NCBI GenBank assembly: GCA_031763025.1
Contig: JASSKH010000042.1
Location: forward strand, 2,191,001 to 2,255,000
DNA: 64,000 bases
Origin: Macrocystis pyrifera
Lineage: Eukaryota; Sar; Phaeophyceae; Laminariales; Laminariaceae
Direction: 5' to 3'
Notes under the pieces: generated by a model
Databases searched by the model: none
Seen by the model: only the letters and a program-made list of their open reading frames with translations
Told to the model about the DNA's origin: nothing
Position numbers and translations under genes: made by a program
Part shown: positions 43,911-54,914 of the stretch, piece after piece
Layout: each line of letters opens with the position of its first letter
How positions within the stretch are numbered: position 1 is the stretch's first letter

Positions 43911-46320
43911 CGAGGTGTACCGTCGACAACGGCATCAGTTTTGTTCGCGTTTATTTTACCGGCGTACCTGCTCTCTGCGACCACAGGTGCCGCGTTGATT
44001 GCCAGACAATTAACGCGGGAGTAGTAATCCTGGGTGAGAGTCTTCGGCTGGTCGCAGCAGGAGGCCTCATTGATCCCAAACTACTGCTGTATATACCTGG
44101 TACGAATTAACCTTCGACACGATGCTACAACAGTGTAAGTACGGCGGTATATATGCGGCATTTACTCGTGCTGTACGTGTACCAGCGCCAGCACAACAAA
44201 ATGAGCAAACAACCAGCAAGTACCAAAGCGTGTTGTAATATTTTGTATCTGGTACTCGTACAAGGGTGGCGCGGCGCGTCCCTCAAACAAACGCGTCAAT
44301 TTGAAGTGCGACACGTGTAAGTGTGTGCCGCGCATAAAACTCGTGCTCGTACGAGAGCAGCGGTAGCTCAGGTCCACATCACACAGCAGCAGCAGTGCAG
44401 CACGGCAAGCACCAGAAGACATGAAAGCCCAATCTCTCGCCCAGAATGTCACAGCAGTACGCCCTTCCGCACAAGGACACGTATACGCGTGTACGAATAG
44501 TTCTGCACGGCAGCAGTCGCAGTTCGTACGTAGCAATGCGGCAGTTCACCAGGTACCAGGTACCAATATATAATACTGGCACCTGGTACCTGTTATGGTA
44601 TATCAACAGCAGTAGTCTACTGACAGCAGTTGAGTAATAACATGTGCGGAGTAAATTTACACCTCTCAATTTCCGGCATGTGCGGAGAGAAATGTTGTCA
44701 CCATTAAATTTCTACAGCAGTACGTACGAGTATAGCAGTGTATTAATATTACTATTAATAATACTTAATGTTGATATTAATAGTAGATCTTCCGTTCCAC
44801 ATCATGTCAGATCTATCTGTCTCCAACACTGGCTCGAGCGTGACATTTGTTGCTGTTGTGTGCTGCTGAACTTTATGTAGCGACACAGCCTGACACAGCC
44901 CAATCAAAAGGTAGAACACGAAAAGAGTGCATCCAGTCCCCAGGCTACCGGCAGCAGCAGTGTATACTGCTGTAGCATGATGCACTCGAATGGATGATAG
45001 GTACATAGGTACGCGTGTTTAATCACGCAACAATACAGCAGTCGTAGCAGCTACTATACCATACGGGTATCGTACTGCTGGCTGACTCAGCCTGTGCCTG
45101 CGCTCGTACCGAGACCACCCTCAGGACAGGACTCGTGGGAGCATGGGGTGCTCCGTCTCCGGTCTCCGGCGATACGATCCAAAAAGTCTATTCTGTTCAT
45201 CTTGTTGTAAGAATAGAGCCTCCTGTTCAACTCCCAGGATATGTACGAACCAGACATTCGAAACGGGAGTCACTCGACGAAGCAACACTCCACCCAGTGG
45301 TAAGGTCTGGGAGTCCCCCTCCTCCCTCTCTACCGACAGTGGGACACATGGCCGGCAAGTGCGCCGACATCACAGGCTCAGAGTGAAAGGGGAGGAGTAG
45401 GGGGCTATGTGGGGCACGCTTGGGCTGGTGCAGGGGCAGGCGACTTTGCTTCGCAACGAAGTTTTATTGTTTTTCTATGGACACAGAACATCTATCCTAT
45501 GGCCGACCACCTCTGCATCTTTGAGCTGTAAGGCGCAGGTGACCCCAGCATCGCTAGACGACATCACCCGGGACACCACCGCACCTTCGTCCATTTGTTT
45601 TCGGCGCCATAGAAGCAAAGGGGCACTTCCGTCCCGAGGCCGGGTTTGCTCCTGTTGGGTGCTCCTGGTTGGCCGCTGCTTTGATATCAGGAGCCATATG
45701 GGCGATGCCTCTATGCCCCGTTCTCGCAGCGCAGGCCTCGCGCTCCTTCGCCGCGACTGGGGGATTATCCAGCAGAATGTTGAAGAGTACCTTTGGTTGT
45801 CAGTTCGTGTTGCACCAGCGCCGGTCAGCGAGAGAGATGTCGCTGCTGTCGAGGCCCAAGGGGGAGAAGGCTTTCATCTTTTTTATTTCCTGATACCGTA
45901 GTCCAGATGTGTCGAAACCCCGCGTTTTTATTTAGGGGGCGGGGGGGTATCTGAAACGTAACCGGCAAGATTCCTGCCCTCACCTCGGATCGTCGTAGAT
46001 GGCGTAGTCGTAGAGCTGTCATAGCGCTAGACTCTGCCCCAGGCCGTAGACCACAGAGACAGGTCACAAGAGGATCACTCCGTGTGGCTAGAATTTAGCA
46101 TGCTGTAATCCCCCTATGAACCAACCCCATGCTGATCAACTTCTTAGATGAACGCAGCTGCTGTACCGACGAAAAGTTGAATCGACGACACTCACGTTCT
46201 GGGTTGTGTTACGCGCAGGCATTGATTGTACCAGGCATCATTTTTTGCTGTTTTCTATTTTGCGAGCTGCGTGTTGCCCACTGCAGTCAGACTGTTCGCT
46301 CTTTAACTTGAGACCAGCAC
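43911..46320. other. No confident gene
   Basis: A short exon-like frame at 43987-44031 (CRVDCQTINAGVVIL between a good acceptor and GTGAGA) is isolated. The region 44530-44600 has clustered ACCAGGTACC motifs. The open frames 45135-45901 on the plus strand show no domain. Confidence 0.35.
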
Positions 46321-46326
46321 CGACTG

Positions 46327-46581
46327 ATGGCCCTCGCCGGTGTCTTGGCCTTCCGGAGAAGGCAGAGTCGACAAATGGGCCCGAATCCACGAACTAGCGT
46401 CGCTGACGCGCTCGCCGCAGACGACCTCCTAGACTCCAAAGCGGCAGATGGCGACCATGCGCATGATCATGATCGCCGAAGGTCAGGCGAGGAGAAGGAG
46501 GGGGGCGGCTCGCCCGGCGCGACGGTCAGCAAGAACCCCCTATACGCGGGGGGCGGAGGGGGTTTCAGCGCAGCGGTGTCG
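46327..46581 (+). CDS. Large coiled-coil protein, exon 1 (first coding exon)
   Basis: First recognised exon of a long plus-strand gene of at least 17-18 exons that continues past the window edge (about 660 codons so far). The product is mostly charged, Glu/Ala/Lys/Arg-rich heptad-like coiled coil with low-complexity linkers, so a structural, cytoskeletal or scaffolding role is possible but unproven. The ATG at 46327 has an in-frame TGA 18 nt upstream. The exon encodes a basic start (RRRQSRQMG), an acidic/His patch (AADGDHAHDHDRRRSGEEKE) and a Gly-rich end with KNPLYAGGGGG. Donor GTGAGT, phase 0. An acceptor-like CAG at 46317 leaves open that this is an internal exon. Confidence 0.65.
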
Positions 46582-46760
46582 GTGAGTTCCGTCCGTATGA
46601 GTTAATAATAGTTGCTTGCTTATATGTTGGTGTGCAGGCAAGAGCGGCTGCGCATGCATGTAATTCGCTCTCGTACATACCTGGTTCGCACAAGTACCGT
46701 CACGACAACATGACTATCAATACCAACGATACTCAAAGTCTCGTATGAGACGCTGCTTCC

Positions 46761-47024
46761 TAGGGACTTTTTCTTGCATAAAATTGATTAGCGGAAAGCG
46801 CGAGAGCGTGAGTTAGCTGTACATTCGATGAAAATCGACGAGCAGTGGGAATGCTGAACCCTATGCGCGATAAAAACTAAAGGCACGTACCGGGGGGGAG
46901 AAGGGACGACACCTGTGACCACGGCTTGTCCAGAAGATCGTCGAGGGTAAAACCTCCTACGAGTGGGCTGGAAAGTAAAAGTGATGATGAAAAAAAATAA
47001 ATAAATAAATAAATAAAATAAAAT
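46761..47024 (+). mobile_element. SINE-like retroposon, copy 3 (5'-truncated)
   Basis: Body of the 6586 element without the tRNA-like head, ending in a (AAAT)n tail. 5' truncation and a simple-sequence tail fit target-primed reverse transcription. It lies inside the first intron of the coiled-coil gene. Confidence 0.75.
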
Positions 47025-47538
47025 TGAGTGACGGCAGTTCAACCGATAATAAGAAATTATGCGCAATCGTGAATACCTGTGTAGGGGAGTCGTCGACCTA
47101 AACATATCCTACACGAGGAATACATTACCCTAGTATAGAACACGCGCAGCCGATGTATGACGCAGCTTGCAAAGCTCATTATAGACGAGCTGGCACCTGA
47201 TAAACCAGGTACAGCAGCAGCAATCACGTACTGGTACTAACTGGTCGGTCGGACTCACAGACGACGTTCGTGTATTAATAATTTACCAAAAACAAATCAC
47301 GGGCTTTCTTCAGGACAGGCTACAAGTACAGCAGTACGAACGATGCATTCCGGGCGCTCTATCTACCACGTAAGCAAACAAAGAGCACCACCCCTGCGAG
47401 GGGAGTGTGCCGTTGTTGGTGCGTGGCGTAACTGGCTACACCCGAGAGCACACAACGAACCCGACCCCGAACGCCTTGAACCACGCCATTCGGCTTTTTT
47501 TGTCGCGTGCCATGATCTTCGTCTCACGTTAACTACAG

Positions 47539-47655
47539 GCCGCCCAGCGTAGCTCATGGGGACAAATGGCACGAGGAAGCGGAACGCTCGATTCGATAGT
47601 CGGCTCAAACCCCCTTTTCAAGGGGCGCGAAGCAGGAAGCGGCGTAGACGGGTCG
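47539..47655 (+). CDS. Large coiled-coil protein, exon 2
   Basis: 39 codons, phase 0 to 0, acceptor AACTACAG, donor GTGAGT. Reads AAQRSSWGQMARGSGTLD then SIVGSNPLFKGREAGSG. The SNPLFKG motif echoes KNPLYAG of exon 1, suggesting a repeated short motif in the N-terminal region. Confidence 0.65.
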
Positions 47656-47911
47656 GTGAGTTTCGCCCGTACATCATGCGGACCCTTATAGCGAGACGCA
47701 TGTTTGTCGATCGATCATGGTGACTGGTACGTAACTCAACCCTAAAAATGATCGGAGCGTGTCAAGTACGAGCCTCTTTGCCTGTTTATGCATCGCTTTC
47801 TGTCGGAGCAGCGGTTGGACTGACCGAAAAAACTCTGAGAAAATTGGCTAGCCTCGCTCAGGATGAACACGGGCGAGTAGGTGGAATCCAGACGCTCCAT
47901 TGGTCTATTAG

Positions 47912-48020
47912 TATTATGGGGGACCATAGTTAATAGGACCTACGGTACACACAAACACCCATATATTCCCTATTTTTACCGACAATATTTGGTCCTATTT
48001 ACTATGGCCCCCCGTAATAG
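47912..48020. mobile_element. MITE family 1, copy f
   Basis: TATTATGGGGGACCATAGTT and ACTATGGCCCCCCGTAATAG ends, with the typical core. Intron of the coiled-coil gene. Confidence 0.82.
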
Positions 48021-48165
48021 TTGAGAGCACTATCATCATGTGAGTACGTGTTGTTTGTCGGAGATGTAACTGCCGGAGGAACACGACCTTACAACCCTTT
48101 GAACACCTGAAACTAATACGTAGCTGGCTGATTGGTTGATGCTATTTTTATCGTTATTTTAGCAG

Positions 48166-48237
48166 GATGCTGCGGTCAGGGATAAAAATGGACGGCGGGG
48201 TACGAGAGCATCGTTGACGGAGGCCGAGCTTCAGCAG
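48166..48237 (+). CDS. Large coiled-coil protein, exon 3
   Basis: 24 codons, phase 0 to 0, acceptor TTATTTTAGCAG, donor GTGCAT. Reads DAAVRDKNGRRGTRAS then LTEAELQQ, a polar linker leading into helix-forming sequence. Confidence 0.6.
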
Positions 48238-48476
48238 GTGCATACATAGCACACAGGAGACGCGGCAAGCACGTGCTTTTTGTTCGAGCTAGCGGAGCGA
48301 AAGCGTCACCGGACAGTTTGCGGCGGGGTAGCCTTTGAAATTATACGTAGCGCTGGATAACGACTAGATACTTGAGATTAGAGGAGCTACAGTGCCGAAG
48401 CACACCACAGGTCGTACGAGAAACCAGGTATTCATATATATCCGAGGAGGGGGTATAAGAGGGGCTCGTAGACAGG

Positions 48477-48935
48477 ATGCGATACGTCAAGCACATTTTA
48501 CGTTTCTCTGTACGAATCGGGGTCAACCCGCGCTCAGCACTGCATAGTCTCATTCCACGCGTGCGCGGTCATAAAAATCTTCGTGGCGAAAAGAAAAATA
48601 TTCCTTGGCGCGCAAGCAGCGACCGGTCATCGAGGGCGGTTTTTATCGACGAAAACACACGCCTTCCAACGTTTTCGCTGGAAGCCCCAATGAATGTGTG
48701 GAAAACCGAGCAGGCTTTTTTGGTCGCCCGTGCATTGTGGCGTCTCCGAGAGACAGGCATCTCGGAAACTTCTGTGTGGTACGTAGGCTGTCGAACTATG
48801 TACACGCGACTCGAAATAAGGACAGAAAATGCTGATGTGCCAGTCAATAGGGTTGCGAATAAGGAATGCCTTGGCTGGACTTCACGGCTATTTACTACTG
48901 TAGTTAGGGGGCGAATAGCATGCCAACTGCTGTAG
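48477..48935 (+). other. 152-codon open frame inside an intron
   Basis: ATG-initiated frame, intact to a stop, between exons 3 and 4 of the coiled-coil gene. It contains FSLEAPMNVWKTEQAFLVAR and ALWRLRETGISETSVWYVG. The reverse strand is also open over most of it. No domain is recognised. It could be a nested intronless gene or chance. Confidence 0.2.
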
Positions 48936-49112
48936 CTGACATGGTTTTGTCCACACGAAACACAGACGTCGAGCCACACAACTCACCAGTCAGATACAAA
49001 GGCGTAGAACTCGGCAAAAAATCGTATTGGGCGCAACTACGCATACCGTACCTGGTCAGCTAACGACCGGTCGGTGACTTGGAGCCAGCCAATTCACAAC
49101 CCTACCAATCAA

Positions 49113-49226
49113 CTATTACGGGGGGCCTTGTAGTGAATAGGACCTACGGCAAACCCCTCAAAAACTATATGTTTCCCTATTTTTACCAACAATTTTTGGT
49201 CCTATTTCCTAAGGCCCCCCGTAGTA
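49113..49226. mobile_element. MITE family 1, copy g
   Basis: CTATTACGGGGGGCCTTGTA and CCTAAGGCCCCCCGTAGTA ends around the typical core. Intron of the coiled-coil gene. Confidence 0.78.
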
Positions 49227-49500
49227 TTAACATTATCGCTGTTTCTGCGATTTTCATCCTACGATGCTAAGCATGAGCGTCGACGTTGATCACTCATGAA
49301 CATTCCCCGACTGAAGAAAAAACAAGGGAAACAAAAAACGATGCCAACAGGAAACCTGTGCGCGAAGTCTAACTCCTTTCTGTACCAATTCCTGCTTAAA
49401 CCTCTATCTGTTTCAATCGAAATATCCGTGCTCCTACCTTTTCATTCCATCCTCTACCCCCTCGGCGGTTTCGCGGGCGTTTTTTTTCACCGGCGCCCAG

Positions 49501-49629
49501 ATCTTGGGGCAAGCCGGAATAATCCCGGGTCCGAAAGGAGCAAGGAACAATCAGCTGGGCTTGGCGCCCTCCGCAGGGGCGATGGTGGTGGGCTCGTCCA
49601 AGCACATCACTAAAAAACCCAACAAACAA
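49501..49629 (+). CDS. Large coiled-coil protein, exon 4
   Basis: 43 codons, phase 0 to 0, very strong acceptor (TTTTTTTTCACCGGCGCCCAG) and GTGAGA donor. Reads ILGQAGIIPGPKGARNNQ, then LGLAPSAGAMVVGSSKHITK and KPNKQ: a Gly/Ala linker with a basic end, not coiled coil. Confidence 0.68.
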
Positions 49630-49843
49630 GTGAGAAACGCGGAGCTTTCGCCCTATGGTAGTGCTTAGAACCACCCTCCTCCCACCTGGCGCCCTGGTTC
49701 CACCGCGGCCCTGATCCCAGCCTGACCTGAGCCTCTTTACACCCTGACCCGACGCCGACCCATCATCCCACGACTGATCTGAGCCCTCCAAACTGACCCT
49801 GGCCGGGCCCCAAGGCGTTCTCACGGTGGAAGCGGTCTCTCAG

Positions 49844-49871
49844 CGCCTCGGCTCCGAAACAGCGGCAGCTA
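49844..49871 (+). CDS. Large coiled-coil protein, exon 5 (28 nt)
   Basis: Acceptor GCGGTCTCTCAG, donor GTAAGG, entry phase 0, exit phase 1. Encodes RLGSETAAA. Its odd phase is exactly compensated by the next exon. Confidence 0.55.
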
Positions 49872-50427
49872 GTAAGGATGATTTTTGCCGCGGGCTCAGC
49901 TTGCTCGGCCTGGAGCGTTTCGCGATGCAAATTCCTGCTCAGGGCCTTACCTTGCTTAACTTCCGCGGGTACTTTGTTCTTGCGCTCCCGTCACATTTTC
50001 GGCGCCCGATAAAAACGTTGAGGGGCTGCCTTTGTCTGGAATTAAGTTCCTCGGTTGTTCTTGCTCGTTTTGGTGCCGGGATTCCGCGTTTTATGGAAAT
50101 TGCCGAACCCGCCTGTTTCTAGAAATTTGATGAGATGCTGGTCACTAACAACGCGGTTCGGTTATGTCATCAATCTGAAACCGTCCCAGTAGTTGAGAAC
50201 CAAATGGAGGCATTCCAGGCCTTGATGTTGATATCGTATTACCGGACGGTGATTTATACCAGACAGCAAACTGCTGTTAGATCCGCTACTGAAAAAGATC
50301 GCGGCTGTTTACAGTTTCATCTATTCTTGTTCCCCCTCTCAAATGATACGAAGAAATTCAGAAACTTCACCCCAACCCTCTCCCCCCCCTGCCCCTTTGA
50401 CGGGAACATTTGGTCTTGGGTTCACAG

Positions 50428-50477
50428 GAGGACATGAAAGCGTATATGGACGAGCTAAAGGCGCAACCAAGGGCGAC
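50428..50477 (+). CDS. Large coiled-coil protein, exon 6 (50 nt)
   Basis: Acceptor GGGTTCACAG, donor GTACGT. The first two bases complete an Arg codon, then GHESVYGRAKGATKGD, exit phase 0. A second frame is open longer (EDMKAYMDELKAQ...) but does not match the neighbouring phases. Confidence 0.5.
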
Positions 50478-51113
50478 GTACGTCCCCGTCAAGTGCGCGG
50501 AGAAGATTCTTGAACAGGCGCGGCGGTGAAACCTACTCACACGTAGGACAGCTCACGAGCTAGTTCATCTATGGCCCACAGCTCACACCCGGCAATCGTG
50601 TGTTGAAGGGCTTCAGTATCTGCTGTAATAGCAGCTCATACATGGCAGTCCTCTGTAGAAGGGCCATTTTCATACCTGTAGTAGCTCACACCGGGCTAAC
50701 TTGTGGTAGTCCAGTACTGTAGCTCTCATAAATATTGATTTACTGTAGCTCTCATAGATATTGATTGGCCTACCGGCAAACGTGCGAGGTCCTAGCCACG
50801 GTGAGCTGTTCTGGCTTATGTACGTGTTTTTTAGTATTGGCACGTAGCACCGTTTGCTCACTGTATCTACCAACGAACTCTTACGTTTCCTGATAACAAC
50901 AAACAAACGCATTCACGTCTTGGGGACGCGCAGGGTAATATAGTTGTTTAGGTGCGTGTTGGCGCCCAGTGCTGGGTTGAATGGACCCTCCTGCGTGAGT
51001 CGGCGGCTCGTGGCGGATAAAGAGCAAACGATTTTGACGGGGTACTGTTTTTTCTCTGTCGCGTAGCTGCGTAGAGATACCTACACAATGTCATGTAGCC
51101 CGTCCCGCACGTC

Positions 51114-51215
51114 CTCGTGACCCTAACCCTAACCTTAACCTTAACCCTAGCTCTAGCCCTAACCCTAGCTCTAATTCTAACCCTGAACCAAACCCTACCC
51201 CTACCCCTAATCCTA
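51114..51215. repeat. CCCTAA-like interstitial telomeric repeat
   Basis: ACCCTAACCCTAACCTTAAC and variants (CCCTAGCTCTAG, CCCCTACCCCTAATCC) cover about 100 bp in an intron of the coiled-coil gene, in opposite orientation to the TTAGGG-like block at 32540-32960. Confidence 0.75.
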
Positions 51216-51383
51216 ACTCCTTTTGAACTCCACCCACGTTTCGGGGACACAGTACTTGGAATTACAGTTGATTCATTTGTCCAACAGACAAAAAAAAGTC
51301 CCCCTAACCTATTCTCGGGTACTGCTTTCGCACGCATGCACGCACACACACGCACGTGCTCGTTCGTTCGCACGGCAACACAG

Positions 51384-51478
51384 GCGACGAAAACCGCCGA
51401 GGAGACGAAGGCACAACACCAGGCCGTCCTTGTGACGCTCGATACCACCTACCGCGAGATACAAATCGAAACAAAAAG
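51384..51478 (+). CDS. Large coiled-coil protein, exon 7
   Basis: 95 nt, entry phase 0, exit phase 2 (donor GTACCA). Reads ATKTAEETKAQHQAVLVT then LDTTYREIQIETK, with heptad-like spacing. The coiled-coil part of the protein begins here. Confidence 0.65.
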
Positions 51479-51824
51479 GTACCATACTCGAAGCGTGTAT
51501 AGCGAGCCGGGGGTGCGCGAGGTACGGGTGGGGGTAGGGATGGAGGTGGGGATGGGGGTGAGGATGGACTGGGGCCGCGGTGGGGGTCGGGCGGGGGGTA
51601 CGACCTACTTGTTGATATAACTCCTTCTTCAGGAGTTTCTCCCCGCTGTGCTAAAACTGATTTTTTGTTTAACGCGTACAGCATCAATAGTGGTGGGCAC
51701 GAGTTTTCTGGGCTACGCATCTTGCCTTCGTCTCTCGGTTAGAAGACCAGGTGCGAATACTCCTGCGAATCCTCCTCGTCCTCACCCTCAAAAGTAATGC
51801 ATGCGCGGCACGTTGATCTTGAAG

Positions 51825-51951
51825 GCACTACGAGAGCCTGATCGTGAGCCTCCAGAAAGAAATGCGGAATGAGCTGCGCCGCTTGCTCGCCAAAAGCAAG
51901 GAGCAGGACGAGCTCGTGGAGGAACTCAGGGACCAGATCGCCTCCAAAACG
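51825..51951 (+). CDS. Large coiled-coil protein, exon 8
   Basis: 127 nt. The first base completes an Arg codon; exit phase 0 at GTGAGC. Reads HYESLIVSLQKEMRNELRR then LLAKSKEQDELVEELRDQ and IASKT, classic coiled coil. The acceptor (GATCTTGAAG) is not ideal; an alternative a few codons in (ACGAGAG) is possible. Confidence 0.7.
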
Positions 51952-52359
51952 GTGAGCGGCCGCCGATTCTCCATGTTTTTAGTGTGATTTCCCGCTCTTG
52001 ATAAAACTCCATTGGGACTTCATCGCGAAAGAAAAAACGTCGAACAAAAAGTGACTACCAGGTATTAACATACAGCATCGGTCCCACCAAGTAGCCCGGG
52101 CTGCTGAGGTCGGGAATAGGGGATGTGCCTGAGCTACGTAGAAAATGAAAGAACATCGCCGACACGCACCCCGCGGGGTCATGCTACGTACTCGTGCATC
52201 AGTAGGGTAGTGTTTTGTCCCGTTTTGTTGTGTTTTGTTTTTTTGTTAATCCTCCTATGAATTTGGTATAAAAGTAACGCTCAAGCTCACCACACTTCCA
52301 CACGTAAAAATGATTACGTTTTCGCGTGTCTTGATTTAACCCCGTCGCTCCCGTTGCAG

Positions 52360-52394
52360 CAGCAGACCAATGCCGCGGCTGCTACTTCGGCCGC
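52360..52394 (+). CDS. Large coiled-coil protein, exon 9 (35 nt)
   Basis: Excellent acceptor (CGCTCCCGTTGCAG) and GTGAGT donor. Encodes QQTNAAAATSA and leaves phase 2. Confidence 0.58.
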
Positions 52395-52639
52395 GTGAGT
52401 ATATCTGGACCCGATCTGATCCCCGAGAAGATCGGGGGGACATAGCCACCGTAGGGAGTAGTCGTACTGCTGCGCGCTCTCACTTGACAATGGTTGAGAG
52501 AACCGTTGATAAGGCCGTTAGTAAGACCGCACCACCCGGCATAGGTTTGGTATCTATACCTGAGGGTCCCAACGGCGTTTGAGCCATCACGCAAACGCAG
52601 ATCATTGCAAGAAGAAGAGAGCCAAATTATGGGTTTTCA

Positions 52640-52815
52640 CGGGTCATGACCACGATTGGCGGATCGGGTCAGGAAGTTTTCGAAATCTCACGGGTCGGGT
52701 CGGGCCAGGTCGGGTCGAGTCTGGTCAGGAAGTATTTTTATTTTATCACGGATCGGGTTCGGCTACCGTTTCCCGATCCGACCCGACCTGACCCGCGAGG
52801 TTTGACCCGACCCGT
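52640..52815. repeat. GGGTC-rich repeat block
   Basis: TCACGGGTCGGGTCGGGCCA and CCGACCTGACCCGCGAGG occur as direct and reverse copies of the motif that fills 7390-8160. Confidence 0.65.
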
Positions 52816-52941
52816 GAAACAGCCCTGGTCACAATGCCATAATGAACCTTCACAGAACCCGCTCGAGTTTCCATTGAAAGCGGTCCGCGCTCGAGGTCAC
52901 GTGTTGCCAGCCGGGCGATGTTGACGACTTCATTCATTCAG

Positions 52942-52987
52942 CTCACCGACAAACGCTTTCAGGAATTATTTCGATTTTGCCCCTTCC
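52942..52987 (+). CDS. Large coiled-coil protein, tentative exon 10
   Basis: A phase 2 to 0 exon is needed between 52394 and 53436. This segment, after acceptor TTCATTCATTCAG and before GTAGCA, has the right phases and reads PTNAFRNYFDFAPS. The donor is weak and another exon may be the true one. Confidence 0.28.
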
Positions 52988-53435
52988 GTAGCATTCCTTT
53001 CACCACACTGTGACACCAAAAACAGAATTATCCGCCAAATGGTTCATATTTATAGACTACAGTACGTACGGAGATATCATAATCCGAACGAGGAAATCTT
53101 CCGGCCAACGGCGTTGCTTGTTTCTTGGAGGTAACTAATACCGTACAACAGCTTTCGTGTCTTCAGAAGCACAAACAAGGGCAACAAATCCTTCGACCGA
53201 CCTTTTCGCAGTCCGCGGATCGCCAAACGATTTGCTCATATTCTAGACTTGCTCAGGGTCGACTGCGACCCCCTTGCGCTATCTCAGCCCCCCCCTCGCC
53301 CCCTTCCGCTCTCCCGCTTCTTGCCGCAACTCCACTACTGTCACCCCCACCATCCTTTTTCGCGCGTCCCATGATGTTTAAAACGGGTTTTCATCTTCGT
53401 AATCGGGCGTTTCACGAATTGGGCGATGGTTGAAG

Positions 53436-53617
53436 GCCGCGGCTGCGTCTCTGGCAGAACAGTACGTCGGGGAGAGGGAGCTAAACAAGCTGGAGCGCGG
53501 GAGGGACGCCGCTGAGTTCAGCGCGGCCAAGAAAAGCATGGCCGAAGAAACGCATCGAGCTTTGGGGGCCATGGTTGTACAGGCGAAGGGGGCGTCAGCC
53601 GCCGCAGCTGCCAGCAG
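53436..53617 (+). CDS. Large coiled-coil protein, exon 11
   Basis: 182 nt, phase 0 to 2 (donor GTATGC). Reads AAAASLAEQYVGERELNKLE, RGRDAAEFSAAKKSMAEETH and RALGAMVVQAKGASAAAAAS: an Ala-rich coiled coil. The acceptor TTGAAG is weak but is the only AG upstream within the open frame. Confidence 0.65.
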
Positions 53618-54479
53618 GTATGCACGTACTAGGTGGGGGGCATGCGATGCAAAACATGCGAAAATTAAAGGTCGAGAGACAAGCCCTGATACCCATCAAA
53701 GAGCCGTACCGGGCCTAAATATCCACAGGTAGATAGCCCCCTATGAGGATCCTTACGTACTGCGTCCGGGATCGGAGGTCTCTTGTATACGAGCGTCCCT
53801 TATCGGAGTCGGTACCGGCCCCTTGCAGACAGTAGTGGACAGAAGTGCTGGTAAAGAAGTTTGATGTCCCTTGTATGCCGTTATCCCTCGTAAGGAGCCC
53901 CTTTCAAGGGGCTGCCTGCTTGTACTAAACTTTATCGCTCGGCGACGGAAACCTACACCTAGAAGGGTTGGCCAGAGAGAGCCTGGCCAAAGTCAAGGGA
54001 GATACTCTCGATGTTCCGATGTCCGGCTCCCCGCGTCGGTGCGGACCCAACCATGCGCAACCCTTGTAGCCTTTTTTTCACACTTCAGTGAAACCACAGA
54101 GAAGCTGGATTTACATCCATATCGATACAGCAGCAGTAAGCTCGAGTGTCGGCGCGAACTATACCGCTCAATTTGAGGCGAGTCGACGAGATAAGAAGGT
54201 GGTGAACCCTCGCCACGATAAAATTGTAAGGCACGTATCGCAGCGGGGAGGCGGGGAGAAAAGTCTACTTACCATGTGACCTCGGATCTGACTTGCGACT
54301 TGGAGGGAGCAGGAGCAAGAAGGACGACGACACGTACATGAGACGAGGATAATAAACAAGTTTATCGACAAACAAAACTCTTAGGAAACAGTGCGCAGTC
54401 TCTATCATCCCGCGCACAGTCTACGTTAAACACAAAATACCGATGAAGAGCAGCTACAGAGGGGGGGCAAGTGGGGTTC

Positions 54480-54670
54480 TCTAGTTGTGGTCGTAGGCGG
54501 TGGGTCGTGGGTGGTGGGTCGTGGTGGTGATGGTGGTGGTGGCGGTGACTGGAGATGTTCTGTATTTGTTTATGTCAAGAAGTGGAGTTGGGGGGTAAGA
54601 ACAGGGAAGCGGCCGGGGGGGGTAAGGGAGAGAAATGAGGGGGTGGGGCGGGCGTGGGGGGGGGGGTGGG
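54480..54670. repeat. GGTGGT-rich low-complexity DNA
   Basis: GTGGGTCGTGGTGGTGATGG and further G-rich runs. The Gly-rich open frames here are low-complexity products. Confidence 0.6.
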
Positions 54671-54829
54671 GGTGCACCTCGTAATGTAAGGTCCTATGTA
54701 CGTACCACGGTGGTCAATACTGAGGCCGCCCTATGAAGCAGATGTCGTTGCGAAAAGGCACAGTAGTAGCAAAATAGGTCAAAATATTCCTTTTGGTTAC
54801 ATAATCTCACCGAATGGGTGGTAACGCAG

Positions 54830-54914
54830 AGCTGAAGACGGGAGGCGGAGGAGCCTGCAGAGGGTGGAGCTAGAAGGCAGGGCAATGCGGGCCACCGTCG
54901 CGCTGGTTTTGGAG
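54830..54914 (+). CDS. Large coiled-coil protein, exon 12
   Basis: 85 nt. The first base completes the Arg codon from exon 11; exit phase 0 at GTGAGC. Reads AEDGRRRSLQRVELEGRAM then RATVALVLE. It ends in Leu-Glu with GAG at the splice border, as do several later exons. Confidence 0.62.

Noticed and set aside
45135-45901. Possible retrotransposon coding region (164-codon frame)
   Set aside because: No protease, reverse transcriptase or zinc-knuckle motif was found in any frame, and no terminal repeats were seen.
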